A DNA stretch of 64,000 nt from Liquidambar formosana (Eukaryota; Streptophyta; Magnoliopsida; Saxifragales; Altingiaceae), in assembly GCA_039720395.1 (NCBI GenBank), contig CM077829.1, positions 19,876,685 to 19,940,684 on the forward strand, given 5' to 3'. This document shows positions 13,564 to 24,769 of the stretch, one piece after another; positions within the stretch are counted from its first letter, which is position 1, and the number at the start of each line of letters is the position of its first letter. Made by a program: the position numbers and the translations under genes. The notes below the pieces were generated by a model. That model saw nothing but the letters and a program-made list of their open reading frames with translations. It searched no databases and had not been told where the DNA came from.

Positions 13564-14467
13564 TGGAAAATGGGTTGGTTTTATTTCTCTAGTTTTTCCA
13601 CTGGGTTGATCCTCTTTTTAACCAACGAAATGGACAATCTTTAATTTTGCTTCAAATCTCATCAGATTCAATAGCTATAAAATTCAATTTTCTTTTTGCT
13701 TTCTGTTAAATGATAGTGATTAATATTAAATTGGCTATGGGCTGCCGCTGATTGGGAGAGGTCTAACCATTGAAAACCCTTTGATGAGGTATGTGCTGAC
13801 CACTGCTCCTCTGGCCTACAAGCCTTGCCCATAACCAGTCAATAGTTTTTTTTCTCTCGACACATGATAAGAACGTTTGGAGTTTACCCATTTTATTCTA
13901 ATTCTTTGTACGACGTTTTTCAATCATCTCATTCATTCCCTATAGATAATTGATCCAAGATAACGAAATATATCTCCAAACGCTTTTTCACAATAGCATC
14001 ATTCTTGACCAAAGAATATAGAATTTGGACAAGGACCCAATTATATATAGATATCGACATATAGATCGACGGTCCAAAAATATAGATATATAGATGGTAT
14101 CGAAAATATTAAAATGAATTTAAAGATATGATTTTTGGAAAAACAATAAACAATTAATTAAATTATATTAAACAATTTAGAATAAAAAAGATTATAAATT
14201 AAATGTGTATAAGTCAGATATGTGATGTGCAGTGCAACAAAAGAGTGTTAGGTGCTGCAAATAAAATTTTCCAATTTATTCAAATTTAAGTTAAATGTTA
14301 TATTATACTTGTGCTATTATTATATGCATAATGAATTATTAACAAATTGAGATTTATTACTTTGTGGAACTACCTTTAGTTATGTATAATGGATAGATCG
14401 ATCGATAATATCGTTGAAACTTGAGATATATCGATAGATATATTGATAATGTTTGAGATATTTTAAT

Positions 14468-15160
14468 CTTTTTTTTTTCTCTAAAGATAGAAGATAGATT
14501 AATTCAAGAGAGAAAAAACCCTAAGAGGTTTACAAGGGGGAGGGCATATCCTCCTCGGGAAGAGGGGACAGCCAAGAAGGGGGGATCTCACTCCAAACAT
14601 TTGGGGCATCCACCCTATGGGCAAATTTTGCCACTGCATCAACAGCCTGATTACTATTTCTGGATGTAAGTAAAATCTACAATTTATGCTTCCCTAGCAA
14701 GTTGCTTAATGTCATCACACACTATTTCCACCTCTATTGGTATCTTCCCTCGGGTATTTAAGCCTACTATTATGCTTTTTGCATCAGTCTCAACTACTAG
14801 CCCTTTGAAATTGTTATCAAGCGCAAATTGGATACCTTCTCGAAGGGCCATAGCTTCAACCATTTGTGCACTGCTCATGTGTTGGAATCTTTTTGCCATT
14901 CTTGCAATAAACAAACCACGCTCATCCCTTATCACCATCCCCACTCCACCTATATCACCTTTTGTCATCCAAGCACTATCAGTGTTGATTTTTAAGAGAG
15001 ATCCTGTAGGGGACACTGCCCTCTCTAGGAAAGGGAGCAATAGTTTCAGAAGCCATGTTCCTCCCTTGATTTGTTGCTGCATTAAACTCGAAGGCATCAA
15101 CAAAAAGACGAAACGCAGCAAGATATTTTAATCCTTGGAGGCAGTACCGCAGTAAAAGAA
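14468..15160 (-). pseudogene. Antisense LINE fragment with RNase H (RVT_3) domain
   Basis: On the minus strand an open stretch (about 15121-14684) encodes an RNase H-like domain. Visible motifs are LLKINTDSAW, GGVGMVIRDERG, EAMALREGIQFAL and LVVETDAKSI, which hold the D-E-D pattern of the RVT_3 type seen at the end of plant LINE ORF2. A T-run at 14469-14478 on the plus strand is the poly(A) tail of the inserted copy. No reverse transcriptase region precedes it, so the copy is 5'-truncated and dead. Confidence 0.75.
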
Positions 15161-16339
15161 TGCTAAAATGTCCTCCTTTTGCTGAAATAAACAAAAAAGA
15201 AAAAAAAAAAAAAAAAAAAAAGAAGAAGACGAAACGCAGCAAGATAAACGGGTCGGGTGGGACAGTCGAGGTAGCTCTCCCCATTCGCTTAATAAATGGG
15301 TTGTCGGATCGGGAGTGGTGGAATTCAGTCCAATATTAATTATCTAGAATTGATTTTGTAAGATATATTTTGATTTATAAGATAGGATTTGGATTCTCAT
15401 TGGATATCAAAACGAGAGAGCTTTAATTTTAGGAACCAACGTAAATAATTATAGTATAAATTTTATCATCAAGCATAACATTTAATAATCCGTTGTGGCT
15501 TATTTTCCCTAGAACATTTGGCTTCGGCTCGGGTTCAAGTCCCGGCAGCGGAAATTTTTTGAATTTTCCTTTTGGCTTATTATTGTTCACCAATATGGCA
15601 TTTTCGAAAATAATTAAGAAAGAAGAAACTTATACTTTATTCCCTCCAACTTTGGTCCTTTTCACATTGCACCCTTATAAATTTTTTAACTTGCTACAAA
15701 GTATACCCTTGTTTTCATACAAAAATCATCAATTAATATAAAAAAACTACAATTGTTATAAAGTGCATCCCTACGGTTTCAAGTGATAACACTATACCTC
15801 CTCCCGAATGATGAGAGAAATCAAAAGCAAATAAATCTATTCACATGTAATTAAGGGGTATACAAAATGTAATTTTAAAAATATCAAAGGATAAAGTGAA
15901 AATGGGTCAAACTTGAAAAGAGTAAAGTTTAGTTCTCAAATTATAATGGGGCAAACTAAAAATGGGCCACACTTGAAGAGGGTAAACTTTAATTATCCTA
16001 ATAGTCAATTGGTTGTGGAGAAAAACTTATACGTAACTTTGATACAACTGTTGTAGTATTACGAACCAATGATCAAAAGTAGAGCAAAGTGAAATTGTCA
16101 AAATACTTATTGACTCCACAATCTCACTTTATTTTACTTTTTTTTTCTGGTTTCCCAAGGTGTCTCCAGGCTTTGCCTAGGACTAACCCTCTGAGATACT
16201 GTCAGGCACCGAAGTGGGGACCTCTCTTAAGAAAATTTGCTTCGTTAGCTTGTGACACTACGTGGCCGTGTTACAATTGCACTAAAGACTTTTTATTGTT
16301 TGTACTAACTCTAGGATAAATCTTCCAGGCCACTAAGAA

Positions 16340-16440
16340 TAGCCTAGTAGTGAAGGAGACAAATAAAAGGTTAGAATTGGGATATGTTTGGAGCTCGAAC
16401 CCCTCTAATTGTATTTTTATATTCTGAAAAAAAAAAAAAA
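16340..16440 (+). repeat. Candidate SINE with poly(A) tail
   Basis: AGCCTAGTAGTGAAGG resembles a pol III box A and GAGCTCGAACCCC a box B, spaced about 50 bp apart. The segment ends in 15 A at about 16426-16440. This matches the layout of tRNA-derived plant SINEs. Flanking duplications are not clear. Confidence 0.45.
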
Positions 16441-18288
16441 GAAATAAGAAAACAACAACGTTTATTATTGTGTTGACTTTTCAAGAACTAATGTAAGCAC
16501 CAAGCAGATCATTTAAAAAAATGTGGGAGCTCATTCATCATACACATATGCTATTCAATTTTTCTAGGCGGGTTAGATAAGTATCGAGTTGCTGTAGTGC
16601 ATATACTACACGATTTTGTAAATGAGTCACTTTAGGTCAAGTAACTTGAACATAACCTATTTATTATATAGGTCAAGACAAATTCTGTTCTCTCTTAGGT
16701 CTATGTTTCTTTGAGTCTCATCAATGAAATTTCTCATTTTTCTGTACGGAGTTTTCACCTAACCAATATTACACATTGATAATCACTGCGCAATGCAATC
16801 AAACAAGCTTCCAATTGCTCTCTTTGGTAGATTACGACTAGCAAATAAAACTATTTTAGCCATTTACTCCCCATACGATAAAAGTAACCAATTCGATCCC
16901 TAACCTATGCACCTAGGGTTTGATTGGGTAATATTATCTTGTTCTACACTTTGTTCTACCATGTGCATTTGGGAGAGTAAAATTGTGGGACCCACTGATA
17001 TGATTAAACCCTAAAAATTGAAATCCTCCCAACTGCACATAGTAGGGCAAAATGTGAGACAAGGTAGCATTATCTTGTTTGATTTAATCTATACTTAGGC
17101 ACCAACGCGATTATTATCATATGATAGAAGTCATATACTAAAGATTCAGTCAAGTTTAGGTTCTTTTGGTTTAAAAGTCACGTGCTTGACATGTGAGTTT
17201 CAACATGTGTCAACCAACCATTGGGCCATATATATTTTCAGTGGCAGCTGCTACACATGGTTCAGTAGCCAGGCTTTGTCCATAACATAGGCCTTGTCCA
17301 CACGAGGAACAGAGAACATACGAAAGATTTGGAATATTATTTTCGGGCACTGAAATAATCCTCATAAGAAGGATTAGAACTCCTGAAACTCTCAAGAGTA
17401 GTAGTCCCTCTGCCCGGCCCTTCGCTCTATCTATACCAATAAACCAATAAGCCAATAAATTACTTTGTAAAAAATCATAGAATCAAGATTTTCTGTCTGA
17501 ACACCCAAAACCTTCAAAGATAATGAAGAAGGCTTAGAAGTCAAAACGAGTGAAACTCTTAATTTGAACCGAAACATCTGTGAAACAAACAATCAGCAAC
17601 ATGAAAAGAGTGTTGCTACGTCTACTTTTGAAAAAGTAGTCTGAACAAATGCCATATATGGGAGCCCACTTAGCTACACCTAGCCTTTCTATACTATAGA
17701 TCAGAAAAGTAATGAGCTTTGAGTCCAATTTCTACAGGCACAAGTAGGTCAAAAATTCCCAGTTGCTAGAAGCCCTTAAAAGTCATTTAATTTAGTCAAA
17801 TAAATAGCTAGCAGCCAGCACACAGCAGCCAGCAGAAATTAAACATAAAGGTGTGAAAGCTTCCCTTTTTCTTGGTAACTTCTCAGTTTATTGAAAATAA
17901 CAGATCCCTAATTAAACTTTACATGCATGGAGGTGTGAGACTTTCACTTTTTCTTCGCAACTTGTCAACTTACTGAAAATATATGGTCTTAAAATTTTAC
18001 ACACGACAGTACATGAATCTGTAAAACTCTTGTAATTAAAAAAACCCCCACGTCTCTCAGCCGGAAAACAAAAAGTAATTAAGAAATTAAAAAAGAAAAA
18101 AGAAAGAAAGAGCTAGTCTAAGTTCCTAATATTCACAAGGAAATTTGATTTTGTTTTTCTTAATTCCCGTCTTCATCGTCTTCAAGATTGTACAAATCCC
18201 ATGAGGTGTTCGATTTAAGACCTTCGCCGCCAGTCACCTGTACTCCACCCATGAGACATTGCTGAAAATTCTATAATCCGGAAGTTAT

Positions 18289-18982
18289 TTACATTCTACG
18301 ACGGATTAATCCATAGACAGTCACAAGACCCATGATAAGGGAATGGTCTGTATTGGGCTCCACCACCATTGTCATTACATCATCTCCTAATATTACTCCT
18401 GAAGATGTCTGCTTTTGCTTTACCTCTGCAACAAGTCCTCCCTCGCTGTCGATTATCTTGAAAGCCGCTTTACCAGCCAAGCCTTCAAACCTGTAACAAG
18501 TTGCTTGGCATCCTTCAACGGGCCTCACAGTAACTTGGCAGGATGAATCTCCTCTGAGAAGTCTGTAATTTTTTCTTACTTGAAAGCATGGTATCTCATT
18601 CTTCACCATTGAGCCGTTGCATTTGTAACCGTTCCAGCGTCCAAAAACTCGTAATTTCTGCATAAAACAATAGTTAAAATGAAGATCAATTCACTTCAAT
18701 CTACTACCCAAAAGTCACTATTCTATTTCAAAAACGTACCCTTCGCCGTATGGTGAAGAGAACTCTGCCCCGGAGATCCATGAGATAAACTTCATTGCTG
18801 CACTTTTTGTCGTAATTATCAATACGGTAAACAATCTCGCCGTTTGAATTGAAGACCGTGCATCCGTTTCCTTGTATTACAAGTGATTTCATCCATATAG
18901 TGAATATTTCTCTCTTTAGAGTCAAGTAAGAAGAGGAAGAAGAAGATGGAGGAGAAGGGGTGTGAGGATGAACCCTCGCCAT
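18289..18982 (-). CDS. LURP-one-related (LOR) protein, copy 2 (intron 2 lost)
   Basis: Two exons read on the minus strand: 18982-18740 and 18657-18289, with a phase 0 junction, giving 203 residues. It starts MARVHPHTPSP and has a longer Ser-rich N-terminus than its sisters. Core motifs are TIWMKSLVIQGNGCTV, RIDNYDKKCSNEVYLMDL, WNGYKCNG, CFQVRKNY, AFKIIDSEGG and VVEPNTDHSLIMGLVTVYGL. Codons that are split by intron 2 in copies 1, 3 and 4 (after ...LVAE) here run on directly into VKQKQTSSG, so the intron has been removed precisely. Role as for copy 1: a tubby-C-like protein of unproven function. The predicted promoter is displaced by inserted repeats. Confidence 0.9.
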
Positions 18983-19830
18983 TTGTAAAAGGAAAGAGTT
19001 GGGTTTGTGGATAAAGAGCTTGTGGGGGGGTGCGTTTAAATTGGTGAGAAACATTTTTTTTTTTTTTTTTTTCTTCTTTTTTTGAGGCTCTCCAATATGT
19101 TAAGATAGAAAATGTGGAGCTCGTGGAAAAGGCACAAAAAAGGAGACTCCAAGGGTCTTTTATTTATGGGCTGGGTCCATGTGTGACTCGTATCACGTTT
19201 TTCGTATGGACTATGGGACTATGGGCGTGCAGATGACGCATATATTGTTTGCTCAGGTACATGTTTATCTATATATATAGCATGGGACAATTTATGATAG
19301 GGACTGATTAATTGCCAATAGGCAGATCGATCTACATCATTCAAATACACCTAGTTACATTAAGCATCTGTTTGGGAATTTTAAAAATTAGATCCGATTG
19401 GGTTCATTTTCTAATTGTTCTCTGATTTTTAAATTAATAAACTTACAGCTAGTTAAAAAAAAAAAAAAAAAAACCGTATTTATATCTAATTTTTAGTAGA
19501 AAATTCAATAAATTAATAAGAAAAAGAAACTTATCAAATATTGGGAAGTTATAATTGGTCAAACCTATCTTTTAACGAACTTTTTAGGTTTGTCAAACAA
19601 CCCGTAAGAATTGGAAAATGTTGCAAAACCTAGATGGTACATAAACAAACCTCAGTGGGCCATATGGTATAGCAAGTCTGTTTCACCAAAAAATAAATAA
19701 ATAAAAAAAGCAAGTCTGAACTTGCTGACCAAAAAGGACAAAAAAGAAAAATGGGGGCAGAACTTGTCTTCCTGCTAAACCCCTCAACCTCAAACCATGA
19801 GCTAGCCCAAAAAAAGAAAAAAAAGGAAAA

Positions 19831-20600
19831 AAATACATCTTTACTTTAATTTGGAGGGATGTTAAAACAATGTTTGTATGAATAAAAATAGGGTAAATTG
19901 CACTTAAGGATCTAAAGTTTGGGTTAAGTTTTATTTTAGGGTCCAATGTTTAAATTGTGTCAATTCAATATCCGAATTATTAGTTGAGTTGAAAAATACA
20001 TCTTTACTTTAATTTGAACGGATGTTAAAATTATGTTTGTATGAATAAAAATAGGGTAAATTGCACTTAAGGGTCCAAAGTTTGGGTCAAGTTTCACTTT
20101 AGGGTCTAAGGTTTAAATCGCGTCAATTCAACGCCCGAATTATTAGTTGAGTTACAATTTGGGATTTGTCATAAGAATTTTCTATATTATCCATACTTTG
20201 GCCCTTTTATGAGTTTGAAAACCCTATTTTATCTCTATCAACATTTAATAAACCTTTATATTTCAACAAGATTTGAAGCACTCTACCGTCAGATTTGTGG
20301 TTTGAAAATGGAAAATATAAAGATTTATTAGATGTTGATGGAGGTAATATAGAAAGAGAAAGAAGATAAGACAGTTTCAAATTTTGTTAAAATATAAAAA
20401 TTTATTAGTTGTTGATAGGGGTAAAATAGGGTTTTCAAATCCATAAAATGGACAAAGTAGGGATAATACAAAAAATTTTGACAACAGGTCCCAAATTGCA
20501 ACTCAATTAATAATTCGGGTACTGAATTGGTGCAATTTAAATTTTGGACCCTAAAGTGAAACTTGACACAAACTTTGAACCCTAAAGTGCAATATACCCA
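19831..20600. repeat. Inverted-repeat (MITE-like) element with internally duplicated left arm
   Basis: GGGTAAATTGCACTTAAG starts at 19891 and again at 20054, exactly 163 bp apart, within a tandemly repeated block that starts near 19834. The same sequence returns inverted and ends at 20600 (GTGCAATATACCCA on the plus strand). Both arms also share AATTATTAGTTGAGTT in opposite orientation. This is a non-autonomous inverted-repeat element whose left arm has been duplicated. Superfamily and target duplication are unclear. Confidence 0.6.
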
Positions 20601-20846
20601 TAAAAATAATATGTATTTGAAGTAGTTCAAACTTCTCATATCAGCCAGCCATAAAAGAAGTTCTCATTCTATTGAAATGGTAGGATGAACCTCACTTCAC
20701 ATACAAAAAAATAATGGAATCCTATTAATTTTGATGGGTGTGGTGTCATTATATATATGATATATCCCCATTAGAAGTTTTGGTATACATTTTTTGACCA
20801 CTTCTAGAGTTCAAAGTAGAAAATAAGTGCATTATTTGGAGGGTTG

Positions 20847-20857
20847 TTGATGTCATG
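20847..20857 (-). promoter_or_regulatory. Conserved upstream motif of LOR copy 2
   Basis: The string TTGATGTCATG is preceded by GGAGGGTTG, matching GGAGGGTA before the copy 3 motif and TGAGGGTG before the copy 1 motif. Here it lies about 1.87 kb from the start codon, because the inverted-repeat element and other DNA are placed between. Confidence 0.4.
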
Positions 20858-23800
20858 TAATACATGGAATCGGTATATTCATTTCACCATTGCTAGATCC
20901 TCTTATAAACAAAGAAAATGCACAATATTTTGCTTCAAATCTCATCGATTCATCAATTATAAAATTCTAGTGTTTATCGGTTAGACGATAGTGACCAATT
21001 AAGTTAGTTAGTTAAGGGTGGTTTTGGGCTAAGCACTGAAACACTGTGTAGACGTAGTCATATAATTAATTAACTTGCATATTAATTAGCAGTCATATTA
21101 ACTGTTCTCTCTAAATTAATACGAGTTTTTTCTGGATCACATGAGACTTCGGAAGCACTTTTTGAACTTTATCCATTTCATTTCGACTCCACGCGAGAAG
21201 TCATTCTTATAGTTAATTAATCCTGGTGATCTCAGATTTTTTGTATTCTAAGGTGCCTACAGGGGCAGTTGAGGCTGGGGACCAGTGGGGGCACGAGATT
21301 CCACTACATTTTTTATTTTTATTTTTTTTAAATTAATTTTTTTACATATAGTTTAAAGTACAGATTGAGTCCCACTTTTATTTTTGTTTTTTCTTTATAT
21401 TCCATTGAGATCAAATAGACCACAATCTCTTTATTTATTCTCAGGAAACAGATTGTGCCCTTTTTGTTTTTTTTTTGTTTAAAGAAGAGTAGAAGCATCA
21501 AAGAGACTCTGATTATGCCCTTTTTGTTTATACCCCATTCATTCTCACAAAACAGGCAAACGGCCCTCAGCCTTCACAATTTCTATTTGAGGCTCAGTTG
21601 GGGTTTTTGATTATTTTGAAACCCAAATGTTAGAACATATATATGGAAAATAAACAATAAAAGAGAATGATTTTGTTCATGCAAGGGGTTAGGGGCTTAT
21701 GTATTCATGGTCTAATCAGTTTTTTGAAGTACTAAAAATCTAGAAATGAATAATTATTTTCGTAATTAATTGAACTTTTATTTGCGAAATGCAAATATAC
21801 AATTGGAAGAAAATTCCGTTAAAAATGTGTCTAACATAAATCATTTTAGGTCTAGTTTTTATTTTTATTTTTATAATAAATATAATTATATTTAAAATTT
21901 TGAAACATGTTTTCATTTTATTTTCCCCTAATGGAAATCTCACTAAGATTGTGGTAAGGTTTTGAAAGTTATCATTAGTTCAAAATCTTATTTGCATGAT
22001 GTTTTGAATTAGAATATAAGAACTTTATAAAATGTTGTAGTTAATTAATTTCTTTAATTTATAGAATTAAGAAAAAACTCTAAACAACCAACTAAAAGAG
22101 GCCCCGATTAGAGTGAATTCATACGCCACATAATTTTTTTTCTACAATTGTTGAGTCATCCATTCATTGACATGAATTCAGTGCTGACCAATGATTTTAG
22201 TCCCATTGTAAAGGAGATTCACTTGTGTCCTTTTTTTTTTTTTTTTTTTTTTTTGCCAAACGATAGGAGAACATACACGCACATGGAGTCGAAACCAAAA
22301 CTTCCGCAAACCTCACATCCTTATTGGGATAGGACATGCCATTAGATCTAAGAGTCATTGACGATTTACTTATGTTTAGTACTAATATTTCATGCTAGTT
22401 ATTGTTCCATTCTTCATGTCCTTGATCATGTCAAAATAACTTGGAACCTTTCCTCCTATTCTTTTTAATTACTGTATGTATAGTATGAGTGTAAACCACC
22501 ACATCATCTCTGATTGCATGGTCCCTATATATGGCTAAAGTAGATTTGGTTTTCCCCCCACTACAGTACAATAAGCTATAATAAAACCAAAAAAAAGGAC
22601 AAAGAAAACCATGACAATATCTCTAATATATTATCTTTCAAAAGAATTGTTTTTGGATGTTGTAGATGCACAGATAAAAGTCACCAGGAAAACTCCATTG
22701 CAGTGCATTGAGCCCCACTTTTTTTCAGATATTAGTTGTTGTTTGGCTTGCCAAATAATGCATCATTTTCCAAATGTATCAAATTTGTAGAACAACAACA
22801 ACAATAATGGAGCTACTAGCTTTCAATCATACAATTCCTGTACAGATGTATGTGTTTCATATCAAAATTCCAATAACCCATAATTTACAGATACAGAATG
22901 GAAGTTTGCAGGGACTACTAAATATTTTTGGGCAGGGGAAGGCAGAATGAGGGGTGGCTTCTCTATAGTCAAATATCTTTGCGGTCGGTACATCCCTGAC
23001 GAGCAGCTGCACACATGCATGGGATTACTATCGAGATAAAAATCCAGTGTCAATATGCTGGATCCATTGTAAAGGAATTACTTCCAAGGAAATTAGCTTG
23101 ATTTATTTAATTTATAGGACTCTACTTACAACTTTTGGATGGTGAAACAAACTTGTATGAATCTTTTTCAGGATAAAAAGGTGAAACAAGTAAGGGGACC
23201 AAATGGTTGGAGCAAACTCAGCTATGTTGGTCCTTTTGCAATAATCCTCTTAAATTGGCATATAAGATTGTCAGTACCAATTCGTAATACAACTGAGCTA
23301 TATTGCTGATAGGTAAAAAAAACTGTAGGCTTCCTGTACTTCAGAAAAGCTCCTCTGAATTTTCCACAAAGTGAGTTATAATTTATTTTTAACTTATTTT
23401 TATATTTACTTATTGTATGTCACATATGCATGTATATATTAACTCATTCAAGTTAATGATCCACTATTGCACCCAGATCATCACATTAATATCCATGATT
23501 CAAAACACTTGTATTCTTTTGTTTTGCGTAACTCTTTCTGCCACATCACAAGATGATATACAATTAGAGGATCCACAAAGTGAACAGCTCTCTCCATTAA
23601 AGAAAAAAATGGGAGAAGAAAAAGAATCACTGATGAATGATAAAATTGAAATTAATAAAAGAATAATTAAGGATGTACAATTTTTCATATAGAAGGAAGG
23701 GCAATGAAATGTGGATCCTATCAATTGCAGTCTAAATTTGGACATCATCTTCACAGCTGCTTGAGAATGCTGAAGTGTTTGCATATGATGCACAAATTGA

Positions 23801-23927
23801 AAGCCCTCCGCCGTTCATCATCACAGCAGAGAGAGAGTTCTGGTTCTTAATGATTATAATTAATCTTTACTAATACTTCTTCATCAAGAAGAAAACTCAA
23901 TACGGAAATGATGACTGAGAAGGTTGT

Positions 23928-24769
23928 TCACATTTTATGACCAATCAATCCATACACAGCTACAAGAGCCATGATAAGAGAATGATCTATATGAGGCTCC
24001 ACTACCAAACTTAAAACATCATCTCCCAACATAACCCCTGAAGATGATTGCTTTCGCATTACCTGTACAAATTATCACAAGAGTTGGTTACTATCACTAA
24101 TCATCACTATATAAACTTCAATTTTGTTAAAAAGACGGTAAGTGGCAGAAGAAAAGATTTCTATATGTAAAAAAACATAAAAAGCCTACTATTCAGAAGG
24201 CTCACCTCTGCAACTAGTCCTTGCTCGCTATCCATTATCTTGAATGCTGACTTGCTGGGTGATCCTTCTATCCTATAGCAACTTGATTGAGCTCTATCAC
24301 ATCCGACCATGGCTAGATATGCTGAATCTCCTCCCTTTAAAGTCTTACAATTTTTTCTTACTTGAAACCATGGCTTCTCATTCTTCACTTTAGGAGGACC
24401 GTTGCACTTATGGCCATCCCAACTCCGGGAAGCCCATTTCTGCACAAACAGTCATAAACAAGAAAACCCAAATCAGTTAAAATCTATTTTCTAAGGTGAT
24501 CATCAGTCGTATAACCATGAAAATACTTTGATTCGCTATACCTTTCGAAGTATGGTGCAGAGAACCTTGCCACTAAGATTCATGAGATAAACTTCATTGC
24601 TGCACTTGCTGTCATAATTATCTATACGGTAAACAATCTCGCCATTTGAATTATAAACTGTACATCCATTTCCTCGTAGTACAAGTGATTTCATCCATAT
24701 AGTAAACGTTTCCCTCTCTGAAGAAGAAGAAGAAGAAGAAATGGGTGAGAGAGGATGAACCTTAGCCAT
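23928..24769 (-). CDS. LURP-one-related (LOR) protein, copy 3
   Basis: Three exons read on the minus strand: 24769-24542, 24439-24206 and 24062-23928, all phase 0, giving 198 residues. It starts MAKVHPLSPISSSSS. Core motifs are TIWMKSLVLRGNGCTVYNS, RIDNYDSKCSNEVYLMNL, WDGHKCNG, WFQVRKNC, AFKIMDSEQG and VVEPHIDHSLIMALVAVYGL. Exon 2 is the most diverged of the array (GCDRAQSSCYRIEGSPS). It has the same exon plan as copies 1 and 4. The function is unproven; the fold is tubby-C-like. Confidence 0.9.

Larger units (their letters stand above)
13564..18288. other. Intergenic region between LOR copies 1 and 2
   Basis: From 13620 to 13740 the DNA resembles 20905-21010 upstream of copy 2, so promoter DNA was duplicated with the genes. 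A GATA/ATCGATA-rich low-complexity tract spans about 14040-14460. An antisense LINE fragment lies at 14468-15160 and a SINE candidate at 16340-16440. Downstream of copy 2, 17730-17895 resembles 12080-12240 downstream of copy 1 (shared CAGCAGCCAGCAG and AAGGTGTGA). No protein gene was recognised. Confidence 0.5.
18983..23927. other. Intergenic region between LOR copies 2 and 3
   Basis: This holds a T-run at about 19053-19070, an A-run at about 19455-19472, an inverted-repeat element at 19831-20600 and the copy 2 upstream motif at 20847-20857. The rest is AT-rich DNA without a recognised gene. A short open frame at about 23492-23692 begins with a signal-peptide-like stretch and is treated as a finding only. 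Confidence 0.45.

Noticed and set aside
14709..15131. Plus-strand open frame of 140 residues
   Set aside because: It is the reverse of the RNase H fragment, which has clear motifs on the minus strand.
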